A stretch of 64,000 nucleotides of DNA from Flavobacterium proteolyticum (GCF_015223105.1 NZ_JADFTZ010000002.1:248001-312000); one strand, 5' to 3'. Shown: positions 8,454 through 16,422, counted from the first letter of the stretch. Made by a program: numbers and translations. The notes: generated from the sequence alone by a model not told the origin.

Positions 8454-8978
8454 TCACCATATAAAATCAAACTTTTCAAAGGTTTTACAAGGTTGGTATT
8501 TTTCATTTGTTCCAAAATATATTTCATCTTCATGATAAAACAATAAAGCCCAATTCAAACTTTGGTCTATAATTGTTAAATCATCTGAACCTCCATAATA
8601 GAAACTATCAAAATATTTTATAAAAATTTTCCAAGGAACAATCATTGCATCTGTTTGTTGCCATGATAAAAAAACTTGTTTATCAAATGGAAGTCCACGA
8701 TGGTAGAGCCATTTTTTAATCTCTTTTTCATTATCGCCAGAAATTTTTGCTTTATCAATTATTCTAAAAATATCTTTTTTAAATGGAATTTCACAGTGTA
8801 AATTATTTTGGTTAATAAAATCCCACAAAAACTTTGAAGCATCATTATTCAAAGGTCTCAATTGATCAAGATGATCATTAGGTAATTTATCGTATTTTTC
8901 ATCCGAGAAACGCCATTTCAAACGAAAATCATCAATTGGAATTGTATGGTTAAAAATATTTTCAAAACTAACAGCCAT
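8454..8978 (-). CDS. Hypothetical cytoplasmic protein, 174 residues
   Basis: The ATG at 8978 is chosen because a near-consensus promoter (9010-9041) lies immediately upstream, inside the longer open frame that reaches 9086. The protein opens MAVSFENIFNHTIPIDDFRLKW and is rich in aromatic residues, with FLSWQQTDAMIVPWK and LNWALLFYHEDEIYFG toward the C terminus. There is no signal peptide or membrane segment. The size and composition recall small immunity-type or SMI1-like proteins, but I cannot assign a family and no toxin gene is next to it. Confidence 0.65.
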   Translation of the reverse strand: MAVSFENIFNHTIPIDDFRLKWRFSDEKYDKLPNDHLDQLRPLNNDASKFLWDFINQNNLHCEIPFKKDIFRIIDKAKISGDNEKEIKKWLYHRGLPFDKQVFLSWQQTDAMIVPWKIFIKYFDSFYYGGSDDLTIIDQSLNWALLFYHEDEIYFGTNEKYQPCKTFEKFDFIW

Positions 8979-9009
8979 TTTTTTTGTTTTTATAGATAGA
9001 CCACCAATA

Positions 9010-9041
9010 CAAATATACTGGTATTTAAAAACTGTGACAAA
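9010..9041 (-). promoter_or_regulatory. Promoter for the 174-residue hypothetical gene
   Basis: On the minus strand: TTTG (9041-9038), 20 bases, then TATATTTG (9017-9010), a perfect -7 box. The expected start site is near 9003, with a leader of about 25 bases to the ATG at 8978. Confidence 0.7.
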
Positions 9042-9072
9042 AAAAGAAACATTCAAAAACAAAAAAACCACC

Positions 9073-9098
9073 GCTAGCGCGAGCATCTTGCTCGTGAC
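9073..9098 (+). repeat. REP-like palindromic unit, copy 1
   Basis: GCTAGCGC followed by the perfect hairpin CGAGCA-TCT-TGCTCG (9080-9094) and GTGAC. It is GC-rich in an AT-rich genome and faces a second unit at 9142-9166 in the opposite orientation. Confidence 0.65.
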
Positions 9099-9141
9099 TA
9101 CATATTTTCAAACATTCAGAAAGCTATTTTATACTTTGTGT

Positions 9142-9166
9142 GCACAAGCGTGACGCTTGCGCTAGC
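9142..9166 (-). repeat. REP-like palindromic unit, copy 2 (inverted)
   Basis: GCACAAGCGTGACGCTTGCG then CTAGC. The hairpin is CAAGCG-TGA-CGCTTG (9145-9159) and the outer box GCTAGC sits at 9161-9166. Read on the minus strand it has the same layout as copy 1, but the stem bases differ and still pair. Confidence 0.65.
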
Positions 9167-9202
9167 ATTTAAAAATTCTGAAAAACTTAGAACGACATAA
9201 AA

Positions 9203-9233
9203 CAAAAAAAACCACCACATTGCTGTGATGGTT
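9203..9233 (-). terminator. Terminator of the tRNA-Thr transcript
   Basis: On the minus strand AACCATCACA (9233-9224) pairs with TGTGGTGGTT (9219-9210), with one G-T pair, and a run of T follows. Confidence 0.7.
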
Positions 9234-9243
9234 TCTACTTTAG

Positions 9244-9317
9244 AGCCGATGGAGGGACTCGAACCCACGACCTGCTGATTACAAATCAGCTGCTCTAGCC
9301 AGCTGAGCTACACCGGC
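9244..9317 (-). tRNA. tRNA-Thr (anticodon TGT)
   Basis: A 74-nt cloverleaf on the minus strand. The acceptor stem is GCCGGTG with CATCGGC (one G-T pair), the D arm contains AGCTCAGCTGGCTAGAGC, and the anticodon stem GCTGA/TCAGC encloses the loop TTTGTAA with anticodon TGT. The T arm holds GTGGGTTCGAGTCCC. CCA is not encoded, so it must be added by nucleotidyltransferase. A consensus promoter and a hairpin terminator flank it, so it is a single-gene unit. Confidence 0.97.
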
Positions 9318-9332
9318 AACTCTATTGCGGTG

Positions 9333-9363
9333 CAAATATAGTTCTGAAATTTAAATTTCCAAA
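9333..9363 (-). promoter_or_regulatory. Consensus promoter of tRNA-Thr
   Basis: Minus strand: TTTG (9363-9360), exactly 19 bases, TATATTTG (9340-9333). Both boxes match the Bacteroidota housekeeping consensus perfectly. The start site should be near 9327, ten bases before the tRNA 5' end. Confidence 0.85.
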
Positions 9364-9392
9364 AAAAATCTGCACTTTTTTATCGCAATTTT

Positions 9393-9662
9393 TTAGTTTA
9401 ATTCGTTTATTTTCGCAACAAATTGATTTGCAGCCGCTTCGTAATCTTTACGAATTTGTTTAAAATGCGCTTTTTTGTTCTCAACGTCTTTTTGATTCGC
9501 TCTAGTCATTAAAGTATCAAAAGTTTCGTAGATTTCATCAACTAATTTATCAGATGCTTCAGTTGGTTTTCCAGCTGTAGACATTTCCCAAATGTAAACG
9601 ATGTTTACAATATCCCCTAAAACGTAGTTGATTTCTTTTTTCAAGTTTTTAACGCTTGCCAT
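9393..9662 (-). CDS. Small hypothetical protein, helical, 89 residues
   Basis: The start at 9662 (MASVKNLKKEINYVLGDIVN) is preferred because the longer frame would begin inside the -7 promoter box. The protein is predicted all helical and highly charged, with no cysteine, signal peptide or membrane segment. From memory of similar genomes it resembles a conserved flavobacterial hypothetical, but I cannot name a domain. It is transcribed from its own promoter, between manA and tRNA-Thr. Confidence 0.8.
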   Translation of the reverse strand: MASVKNLKKEINYVLGDIVNIVYIWEMSTAGKPTEASDKLVDEIYETFDTLMTRANQKDVENKKAHFKQIRKDYEAAANQFVAKINELN

Positions 9663-9686
9663 TTTGTATAAATTTAAAATTTGAAG

Positions 9687-9715
9687 CAAAATTACATAAT
9701 ATATTTTGTTCTCAA
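9687..9715 (-). promoter_or_regulatory. Promoter for the 89-residue hypothetical gene
   Basis: Minus strand: TTG (9715-9713), 18 bases, TAATTTTG (9694-9687), a perfect -7 box. It lies at the very 3' end of, and just behind, manA. Confidence 0.6.
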
Positions 9716-9719
9716 TACA

Positions 9720-10679
9720 TTATATCGAAATTTCTAACAAAGTAGCCTTTCCTTTAACCGTTAAGTTTTCAATACATGCCGGAATCAAAATCGTGTCGCC
9801 CATTCGGTAACGCAAGATTTCTCCATTTACAATCATTTCAAATTGACCGTTAGTACACATAAAAACCGTAAAAGCTTGTTTGGTACGTTTCCAAATAAAA
9901 GTCTCCTGCAAAGCAATGATATTCGTAACAAAGTACGGGCAATCTACTATGGCTGCGCTTTTATTAGCTTCTTCTTCATAGTCAATTTTAGAAGGTGTTG
10001 TTTGGTAATTGATAGCATCTAAAGCTAATTCCGTATGCAATTCTCTTCCATTTCCATTAGCATCCACTCGATCCCAATCGTAAATACGGTACGTAACATC
10101 ACTCGTTTGCTGAATTTCCGCTACCACTACTCCTGCTCCAATGGCATGTATGGTTCCGGTTTCTAAAAAGAACACATCGCCTTTTGAAACAGGATATTCG
10201 TTAAGTAAATCAATTAGATTTTTATTTTCTAAATGCGCTAAATATTCTTGTTGATTGGAATCCTTTTTAAACCCAACAACCAAACGTGCCGATTCGTCCG
10301 CTTGCATTACATACCACATTTCCGTTTTCCCGAAAGAATTGTGACGTTCTTTAGCTAAAGCATCATTCGGATGCAATTGAATCGACAGATCTTCCTTCGC
10401 GTCAATGAATTTAAAAAGTAAAGGAAATTGTTTTCCAAAACGAGCAATTACCGATTTTCCTAAAATCTCTTCCGGATACAAATCGATAATTTCATTGATG
10501 TTTTTTCCTTTTAAAACGCCATTACTAACCACACTAATGTCGCCAGGAACGGTTGAAATTTCCCAACTCTCGCCTGTAGTTTCAGAAACTATGGGTTTAT
10601 TGAGATAAGTTTTCAACTTGGTTCCGCCCCAAATGCGGTCTTTAAGTATAGGTGTAAAGGTTAAAGGATAAAACTTCAT
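9720..10679 (-). CDS. manA: Mannose-6-phosphate isomerase, class I
   Basis: 319 residues from the ATG at 10679 (MKFYPLTFTPILKDRIWGG); the in-frame TTG two codons earlier is not needed. The enzyme interconverts fructose-6-phosphate and mannose-6-phosphate, feeding GDP-mannose and surface sugars. Zinc-site motifs of type I PMI are present: LSIQLHPND, KTEMWYV, and the GTIHAIGAG segment. The short Bacteroidota form lacks the large insertion of the eukaryotic enzyme. It is 69 bases downstream of the peroxiredoxin gene on the same strand and may have its own weak promoter. Confidence 0.93.
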   Translation of the reverse strand: MKFYPLTFTPILKDRIWGGTKLKTYLNKPIVSETTGESWEISTVPGDISVVSNGVLKGKNINEIIDLYPEEILGKSVIARFGKQFPLLFKFIDAKEDLSIQLHPNDALAKERHNSFGKTEMWYVMQADESARLVVGFKKDSNQQEYLAHLENKNLIDLLNEYPVSKGDVFFLETGTIHAIGAGVVVAEIQQTSDVTYRIYDWDRVDANGNGRELHTELALDAINYQTTPSKIDYEEEANKSAAIVDCPYFVTNIIALQETFIWKRTKQAFTVFMCTNGQFEMIVNGEILRYRMGDTILIPACIENLTVKGKATLLEISI

Positions 10680-10748
10680 AGTCAAATAGTGAAGTACAAA
10701 GATGCGAAAAAAGTATTAAAATCCTAAAATTTAGAGTTATTGGATTTA

Positions 10749-11201
10749 TTATTTTGCCTTCTGAATGGCTTTTAAAGCTCTTTCAATATGATTTTTCGCA
10801 CTCATACTATCAAAAATATAAATACAATAGCCTTTAGCATCAAAAACATACGTTACGCGACCAGGCAATAAACCTAAAAGCGCCGTTGGAACTCCAAACA
10901 AACGTCGCAGTTTTCTATCTGCATCCGAAAGTAAAATAAAAGGCAATTTGTATTTCTGTTGGAAATTCTGATGCGAACTAGCTGAATCTCCACTAACGCC
11001 AATTACTTCAGCACCTAAATCTTGAAAATCTTGATAGGCATCTCTAAAACTGCAAGCTTGCGTAGTACAACCTGGTGTAAAATCTTTTGGATAGAAGTAA
11101 ATTACAACGGGTTTCTGATTCACTTCCTGACTATCAAAAGCAGTTCCATCCTGCTTAGTTGCTTTAAAACTTGGTAATTTATCTCCAATTTGAATTGCCA
11201 T
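10749..11201 (-). CDS. bcp: Bcp/PrxQ-type peroxiredoxin
   Basis: 150 residues. The atypical 2-Cys motif FTPGCTTQACSF puts the peroxidatic cysteine at residue 45 and the resolving cysteine at residue 50, the PrxQ/Bcp spacing. It reduces hydroperoxides in the cytoplasm with thioredoxin as usual donor. The ATG lies one base from the stop codon of the upstream PTPS gene, so the two are probably translated together. Confidence 0.93.
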   Translation of the reverse strand: MAIQIGDKLPSFKATKQDGTAFDSQEVNQKPVVIYFYPKDFTPGCTTQACSFRDAYQDFQDLGAEVIGVSGDSASSHQNFQQKYKLPFILLSDADRKLRRLFGVPTALLGLLPGRVTYVFDAKGYCIYIFDSMSAKNHIERALKAIQKAK

Positions 11202-11202
11202 A

Positions 11203-11613
11203 TTACAAACCTTTATAAGTTACAAAGTTTCTCGGAGTTTCGTATAATGTAATTTCCAACTCTTTATTAGCATCAATCAAAACACGAAGTTTATGCCAAA
11301 TAATGTAAGCAATATGTTCCGCAGTTGGATTCAAATCTTTGAACTCTGGAACATCTTCGTTTAAATTTTTATGATCAAAAGCTTCTTCGATATGTTCTTT
11401 GATTAAATCGGATAAGACTTTAGTATCAATCACATAACCCGTTTCCTTATCCACTTCACCTGTTACCGAAACAATCAATTCGTAATTGTGCCCATGAAAG
11501 TTCGGATTGTTACATTTTCCAAACACTTCCTGATTTTTTTCCATAGACCAATCCTTGCGATACAAACGATGTGCAGCATTAAAATGGGCTTTTCTTGAAA
11601 CAGTTACTCTCAT
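11203..11613 (-). CDS. 6-pyruvoyltetrahydropterin synthase-type enzyme (PTPS), not typical QueD
   Basis: 136 residues of the PTPS/QueD family. Zinc ligands H15 (FNAAHRL), H40 and H42 (HGH) are in place. The catalytic Cys34 is separated from HGH by five residues (CNNPNFHGHNY), the spacing of tetrahydrobiopterin-making PTPS; bacterial QueD has three. DHKNLN, PTAEH and the late ETPRN also match PTPS. Automatic annotation would likely say 6-carboxytetrahydropterin synthase. The gene sits one base upstream of the peroxiredoxin gene. Enzyme family is certain; the pterin role over the queuosine role is an inference from the spacing. Confidence 0.85.
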   Translation of the reverse strand: MRVTVSRKAHFNAAHRLYRKDWSMEKNQEVFGKCNNPNFHGHNYELIVSVTGEVDKETGYVIDTKVLSDLIKEHIEEAFDHKNLNEDVPEFKDLNPTAEHIAYIIWHKLRVLIDANKELEITLYETPRNFVTYKGL

Positions 11614-11696
11614 GGTAATTTAGAATTTAGAAATTTGAATTCAGAATGTCGTTTTATATTAAAATTTTAAGGAATACGATTTTAAAAATTCATCCA

Positions 11697-11720
11697 ATTT
11701 CTTCAATCTGCGTTCCCTAA
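11697..11720 (-). repeat. Dispersed 3'-flanking repeat, copy after idi
   Basis: Contains TTCAATCTGCGTTCCCTAA, closely matching TTCAATCTGTGTTCCTAA at 18041-18058. It begins eight bases behind the stop codon of idi on the minus strand. Confidence 0.5.
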
Positions 11721-11727
11721 ATGAAAT

Positions 11728-12255
11728 TTACAATTTATGATCTTCTAGATAATGATAAAACTCGTCAAATATAATCTTAAACCAAACGGTATAAGCATCT
11801 GGATTAACAACCATGTCTTCTTTAATAGCTTCAATAGTCATCCACTTCCAACTTTCTACTTCATCTGGATTAATTATCGGAGCTTCATTATAGTATCCAA
11901 TCATTACATGATCTAATTCGTGTTCGGTTAAACCGTTATCAAAAGGTGCTTTATAAATGAAATGAAACAACTCTTTCAATTCAGCTTTAAAACCCATTTC
12001 TTCAAACAAGCGACGTTTTCCGGCTTCAATATTGGTTTCACCAGCGCGTTGATGACTGCAACAAGTATTCGTCCACAAAAGAGGTGAATGGTATTTGTGA
12101 TGGGCGCGTTGTTGCAACATCACTTCGTTTTTATCATTTAAAATGAATACCGAGAAAGCTCTGTGTAAAACGGCTTTTTCATGCGCTTCCATCTTATTCA
12201 TAAGCCCAATTGGCTCATCTTGTTCGTTAACTAAAATTACTTGTTCTTCTATCAT
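11728..12255 (-). CDS. idi: Isopentenyl-diphosphate delta-isomerase, type 1
   Basis: 175 residues. Type 1 IDI with a Nudix-like fold, interconverting IPP and DMAPP for quinones, carotenoids and undecaprenyl carriers. The active-site cysteine is in WTNTCCSH (residues 61-68), and the Nudix-like GKRRLFEEMGF and the ELDHVM glutamate follow. A -7-like box TATTTTTG (12280-12273 on the minus strand) precedes it without a clear -33 element. The genes on either side are unrelated in pathway. Confidence 0.95.
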   Translation of the reverse strand: MIEEQVILVNEQDEPIGLMNKMEAHEKAVLHRAFSVFILNDKNEVMLQQRAHHKYHSPLLWTNTCCSHQRAGETNIEAGKRRLFEEMGFKAELKELFHFIYKAPFDNGLTEHELDHVMIGYYNEAPIINPDEVESWKWMTIEAIKEDMVVNPDAYTVWFKIIFDEFYHYLEDHKL

Positions 12256-12409
12256 AGTAGTATAATGCTTGTCAAAAATACGAAAAAAGATAGGAATGAA
12301 AGCTAGTTTTTGAGTTTGTGATAAGTTTAACGTGTGTTGAATACAGCTTATTTGAAAATCGAACTATTGATTAAATTGTAGCTTTTTAAGAACAGAACAC
12401 TTTTTTCAC

Positions 12410-12417
12410 TATCTTTG
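12410..12417 (+). promoter_or_regulatory. Candidate -7 box with long leader before the cold-shock-domain gene
   Basis: TATCTTTG fits TAnnTTTG, though no good TTTG lies 19 bases upstream. The expected start near 12424 would give a leader of about 125 bases. The leader opens with the hairpin ATCATTA-G-TAATGAT (12420-12434). The rest of 12256-12409 holds only the idi promoter region. Confidence 0.4.
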
Positions 12418-12550
12418 CATCATTAGTAATGATATGAATTTCTTCTCGCAATACTTTGAATAAAAGTACTTTATAAATTTCTTGTTTATTTCGCTTGTGT
12501 GTTTTTATCCGTTTACTTTTAAAAAATACTAATTAAAATTATTGAATTTA

Positions 12551-12997
12551 ATGGCAAGACCGCAAGAAACCTTCAACAAAAGAGAACAAGAAAAACTAAG
12601 AGCACAAAAAAAGAAAGAAAAACAAGAAAAAAAAGAAGCTCGTAAAGCCAATCCTAAATTATCAGGAGAGGATTTATATGTATATGTAGACGAAAACGGG
12701 CACTTAACAAGCACACCTCCAGACCCTTCTAAAAGAATTGAAATTGATTTAGAAAGTATCGAAATTGGTGTTTCAAGAAAAACTGAATCAGATGAAGCAC
12801 CTACAGAACGAAGAGGAACCGTAGATTTCTTTAACGAATCTAAAGGTTTTGGTTTCATCAAAGAAGTAGAAACTGGAGAGAAATATTTTGTTCATATCAG
12901 TGGTTTAATAGACAAAGTTAAAGAAGGTAACTTAGTAACTTACGATTTAGAAAAAGGCGCTAAAGGCATGAATGCTGTAAACGTTAAAAAAATATAA
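12551..12997 (+). CDS. Cold-shock-domain protein with a long charged N-terminal arm
   Basis: 148 residues from the ATG at 12551 (MARPQETFNKREQEK). Residues 1-45 are a Lys/Glu/Arg-rich, likely coiled arm. Residues about 86-148 form a cold-shock domain: GTVDFFNESKGFGFIKE carries the RNP1 motif, and EKYFVHISG the RNP2 motif (FVHIS). The N-terminal part, with DLYVYVDENGHLTSTPPDP in the middle, is a separate flavobacterial feature. The protein likely binds RNA or single-stranded DNA. The long AT-rich leader is the usual place for temperature-dependent control of csp genes. Confidence 0.9.
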   Translation: MARPQETFNKREQEKLRAQKKKEKQEKKEARKANPKLSGEDLYVYVDENGHLTSTPPDPSKRIEIDLESIEIGVSRKTESDEAPTERRGTVDFFNESKGFGFIKEVETGEKYFVHISGLIDKVKEGNLVTYDLEKGAKGMNAVNVKKI

Positions 12998-13012
12998 TCC
13001 CCTTTTTATCCC

Positions 13013-13049
13013 AAAAAAAAATCACAGCTTGCACTGTGATTTTTTTTTG
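13013..13049. terminator. Bidirectional terminator between CSD gene and FAD oxidoreductase
   Basis: ATCACAG (13021-13027) and CTGTGAT (13034-13040), 6-base loop, with nine-base A and T flanks. Confidence 0.88.
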
Positions 13050-13060
13050 TTTATCATAAG

Positions 13061-13093
13061 AACACAATTAGTAAAAATTCGTGTAATTCGTAT
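13061..13093 (-). repeat. ATTCGTG-type repeat directly behind the FAD oxidoreductase stop
   Basis: ATTCGTGTAATTCGTAT (13077-13093) with a related AACACAATTAGT before it, a period of about ten bases. A related ATTCACGA arrangement (the reverse orientation) occurs at 7611-7638. Confidence 0.4.
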
Positions 13094-13095
13094 TT

Positions 13096-14658
13096 TTATT
13101 TCCCTAAACTCTCTGCAATTTTCAAGGCACATTTTTCACCATCGATTGCTGCGGAAATGATTCCACCAGCATAACCTGCTCCTTCGCCACATGGATACAA
13201 GCCTTTGATTTGAACGTGTTCTAATGAAAAGTTATCTCTTGGAATGCGCACTGGTGAAGAAGTTCTACTTTCTGGCGCGTGTAAAATGGCTTCATTTGTC
13301 ATGTAACCTCGCATTGATTTTCCAAATTGCACAAAACCTTCACGCATGATTTGAGTTAAAAATCCAGGGAAAACTTGCCCTAATTCAACCGAAGTAGTAC
13401 CAGGAACATAAGACGTTTTTGGAATGGCTGCCGAAACTTTATTTTGTGTAAAATCAACCATTCGTTGTGCAGGAACTTTTTGGGTTGAACCCGCTAAATG
13501 CCATGCTTTTTGCTCGATAGCTTTTTGAAATTCCATTCCTGCTAAAGGCCCGAATTTTACAAAAGGTTTGAAATCTTCCAACTTTAACTCTACTACAATT
13601 CCAGAATTCGCTGTCGCTTGATCACGCTTTGAAGGTGACCAACCATTGGTAACGACTTCACCTGGAGACGTAGCACAAGGTGCAATAACACCACCGGGAC
13701 ACATACAAAACGAATACATCCCACGACCATTCACTTGTTTTACAATCGAATACGGTGCTGGCGGCAAATAATCACCTCTAAAATCGCAGGAATATTGAAT
13801 TTGATCTATTAATTCTTGTGGATGTTCTGCACGAACGCCTAAAGCAAAGGGTTTCGCTTCAATGTGAACGCCTTTTTTATGTAGTAATTCAAAAATATCA
13901 CGAGCGGAATGTCCCGTAGCTAAAATGACTTTGTTAGCCGAAATCACATCTCCATTTTGAAGGACAACACCTTGCATTTCGTTGTTTTTGATAACAAAAT
14001 CAGTCACACGAGTTTCAAACAATACTTGTCCGCCACAGGCAATGATTTTCTCACGAATATCCTGAATAATTTGTGGTAATTTGTTAGTTCCAATGTGCGG
14101 ATGTGCCTCTACCATAATTTCAGGTGTAGCTCCAAAACCTACCAAAAGTTCCAAAATTCTATCTACATCACCGCGCTTTTTTGAGCGAGTGTACAATTTT
14201 CCGTCGGAATACGTTCCGGCTCCACCTTCTCCAAAACAATAATTGGAATCTTCATTTACGATACCATCACGATTAATCGCTTTTAAATCGCGACGACGAC
14301 CACGTACATCTTTTCCACGTTCTAAAACGATTGGTTTTAAGCCTAATTCGATTAATTGCAAAGCAGCAAATAATCCAGCTGGACCTGCTCCTACTACAAT
14401 TACTTCTTGTTGGTTGGCAACATTTGGATAATCAGGTAATTCAATTTTTTGCGCTACATATTCTTCTCCAACCAAGAATACATTGGCTTTAATGTTGATT
14501 TTTATCGCTTTCTGACGTGCATCAATCGAACGTTTTACAACCACCACTTTCTGAATTTCTTTTGGGCTAACCTGAAATAACTTGGCTACATGTTGGGCTA
14601 ACAAACTTTCGTTTGCGGCTACTTCAGGTGAAACTTGAAATTGAAATTCGCGTGGCAT
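13096..14658 (-). CDS. NAD(P)/FAD-dependent oxidoreductase (FAD-dependent protein, YtfP-like C-terminal type)
   Basis: 520 residues. An N-terminal region of about 85 residues (MPREFQFQVSPEVAANESLL) precedes the Rossmann FAD motif VIVVGAGPAGLFAALQLIE. CFGEGGAGTYSDGKLYTR and the final CGEGAGYAGGIISAAIDG are hallmarks of this large flavoprotein family seen across bacteria. It is cytoplasmic with no membrane segment. The physiological substrate is not known, so I give the family only. It is a single-gene unit, preceded by a 156-base gap that also holds the promoter of the divergent T9SS gene. Confidence 0.88.
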   Translation of the reverse strand: MPREFQFQVSPEVAANESLLAQHVAKLFQVSPKEIQKVVVVKRSIDARQKAIKINIKANVFLVGEEYVAQKIELPDYPNVANQQEVIVVGAGPAGLFAALQLIELGLKPIVLERGKDVRGRRRDLKAINRDGIVNEDSNYCFGEGGAGTYSDGKLYTRSKKRGDVDRILELLVGFGATPEIMVEAHPHIGTNKLPQIIQDIREKIIACGGQVLFETRVTDFVIKNNEMQGVVLQNGDVISANKVILATGHSARDIFELLHKKGVHIEAKPFALGVRAEHPQELIDQIQYSCDFRGDYLPPAPYSIVKQVNGRGMYSFCMCPGGVIAPCATSPGEVVTNGWSPSKRDQATANSGIVVELKLEDFKPFVKFGPLAGMEFQKAIEQKAWHLAGSTQKVPAQRMVDFTQNKVSAAIPKTSYVPGTTSVELGQVFPGFLTQIMREGFVQFGKSMRGYMTNEAILHAPESRTSSPVRIPRDNFSLEHVQIKGLYPCGEGAGYAGGIISAAIDGEKCALKIAESLGK

Positions 14659-14757
14659 ATCATAAATTTAAGAGTGCAAATTTAATTTTTTCCACACAAT
14701 TAAATAATTTATTTATCAAATTCATCGAATTATTTTAAACGGAATTCAAAAAATTCT

Positions 14758-14765
14758 TACATTTG
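14758..14765 (+). promoter_or_regulatory. Candidate -7 box for the T9SS cargo gene
   Basis: TACATTTG fits TAnnTTTG. TTTA at 14734-14737 is a weak -33 match 20 bases upstream. The ATG is at 14815. Confidence 0.4.
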
Positions 14766-14814
14766 TAAACAACTAAAAATTAATTCATTACGTCTAACTC
14801 TCAAACTTAAAATT

Positions 14815-16368
14815 ATGAAAAAAAAACTACTCTCAATTTTTATTTTCATTTGCTTGACTTCTAATTCTCAAACCTTTACTTCTGGAATGATTGAGCAAGG
14901 AAATGGATCTTCAAATATCTTTAGCACAACATCAATTGGAGCTGATGGTAAATTTTATTGCTTTTTTAATGATGGAACTGTAACGCATGTATCAAACAAT
15001 ATAAATCCAGTTTATCGTTTAGTAAGGTGGGAATCTGGAAGTTCTAGCTGGGTTTCTGTTTCTAATTTAGACGCTGCAAATATTCCAGGTGTAATAATTA
15101 CATCTGGTACTACTATGTTTAATGATGGCATTGCATTAGAAGTTGACTCATCTGGAGGTTTTCACATATTAATGAATGTTTACACAAGTAATGGTAGTGA
15201 ATTAAAATACGCATATAGTAGCAATGGAGCAAGTTGGACTTACACAACCGTAGACCATTCAAACAATCAAACAAACTATAGTTTCACTAATTTACAATTG
15301 AAATTAGATAATACGAATTATCCCCATGTGTATTATGTTATAAAAAATATTGGTTCTGGTGGCATTTCTACTAGAGTTTATTCTGTTATACATAAATTTT
15401 ATAACGGAAGTACTTGGACAACCGAAACCGCATATTCACAAACGGGAGGAAATGGAACCGGTGCTAACGACATTAACATGATGGCCGCTTGTATAGATAG
15501 CAATAACAAATCTCACATAGGGTTCGTAGCTGAAACAAATGGAAGCGGAACAGACGGAAGCTTATTGTATATTAATAATATTTCAGGAAGTTGGACTGCA
15601 CCTACTTTTATAGTTACTGGAGCAACAGGATCACCCGCTGCTGATAGAGTTAATATTTTATCTGACACCAACAACAAACAACATATAATTTACAGAGAAA
15701 ACAACACTACTTTTAAACTTATCTACACAACCAACAAAACAGGTTCATGGGTAGGAAGTCAAATAAATTCAAGTTTAACTTCTGGAATAATTTCAGCTAC
15801 AGATAGCTATAACGCATTTACAAGAAACAGTTCAAATGATTTGTTTTTAGCATATAATGCTTCCCCAAACACTACAAATAATGGACAAGTAAATTATGCT
15901 TGTTTATTCAATGGATATAGCACTTGGCAAACGGGAAGTGTATTTACAGGTAATTTAAGAACAGGACAATTTATTTCTGCTGAATTTAATAATAGTAAAA
16001 ATGCAATGATTACTTTTGATCATTTTACTGACCCTGCAGCTACAGGAGGCAATCCAAATTATGGTCCCCCAAACAATCCAAGACAATTACAATACGCAAC
16101 CGCTATCGTAAACAATTTATCTTCTAGTGATTTCATAAAAAATAATTTTAACATTTATCCTAATCCTACAAATTCATTATTATTCATAGATTTTGCAGAA
16201 TTTTCAGATATTTCTTTACAAGTTTTAGACTTGAATGGAAGAATAATAATTTCTAAATCAGCATCAAACTCTACAACCTTAGATACATCAGATTTGTCAT
16301 CAGGAGTATACCTTCTTAAAATTGATTCAGAAAAAGGAACTGGAACAATGAAAATCATTAAAAACTAA
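14815..16368 (+). CDS. Secreted beta-propeller-like protein with type A T9SS sorting tail
   Basis: 517 residues. A signal peptide (MKKKLLSIFIFICLTSNSQ) leads to a Ser/Gly/Asn-rich body with repeated aromatic-rich blades (for example DSSGGFHILMNVYTS and DSNNKSHIGFVAET), which look like a sialidase or Asp-box type beta-propeller. The last 75 residues are a type A sorting domain: FNIYPNPTNSLLFIDF, LQVLDLNGRII, DLSSGVYLLKI and the C-terminal KIIKN. The protein is therefore exported to the cell surface or medium by the type IX system. No catalytic site is visible and the ligand is unknown. Confidence 0.88.
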   Translation: MKKKLLSIFIFICLTSNSQTFTSGMIEQGNGSSNIFSTTSIGADGKFYCFFNDGTVTHVSNNINPVYRLVRWESGSSSWVSVSNLDAANIPGVIITSGTTMFNDGIALEVDSSGGFHILMNVYTSNGSELKYAYSSNGASWTYTTVDHSNNQTNYSFTNLQLKLDNTNYPHVYYVIKNIGSGGISTRVYSVIHKFYNGSTWTTETAYSQTGGNGTGANDINMMAACIDSNNKSHIGFVAETNGSGTDGSLLYINNISGSWTAPTFIVTGATGSPAADRVNILSDTNNKQHIIYRENNTTFKLIYTTNKTGSWVGSQINSSLTSGIISATDSYNAFTRNSSNDLFLAYNASPNTTNNGQVNYACLFNGYSTWQTGSVFTGNLRTGQFISAEFNNSKNAMITFDHFTDPAATGGNPNYGPPNNPRQLQYATAIVNNLSSSDFIKNNFNIYPNPTNSLLFIDFAEFSDISLQVLDLNGRIIISKSASNSTTLDTSDLSSGVYLLKIDSEKGTGTMKIIKN

Positions 16369-16383
16369 CTTAAATACAAAATA

Positions 16384-16409
16384 AGCTTCACGGATAAAAC
16401 CGTGAAGCT
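16384..16409 (+). terminator. Perfect hairpin between the T9SS gene and a small gene
   Basis: AGCTTCACGG (16384-16393) and CCGTGAAGCT (16400-16409), a 10-bp stem with a 6-base loop. It lacks a proper T-run, so it may be a weak terminator or an mRNA 3' stabiliser. Confidence 0.6.
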
Positions 16410-16422
16410 ATTTATCAAAAAA

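Noticed and set aside
8979-9086. N-terminal extension of the 174-residue hypothetical gene
   Set aside because: The extension contains a near-consensus promoter and a REP unit, so it is not coding.
9073-9166. REP pair as a CRISPR fragment
   Set aside because: There are only two units, in opposite orientation, with unequal stems and no array or cas genes.
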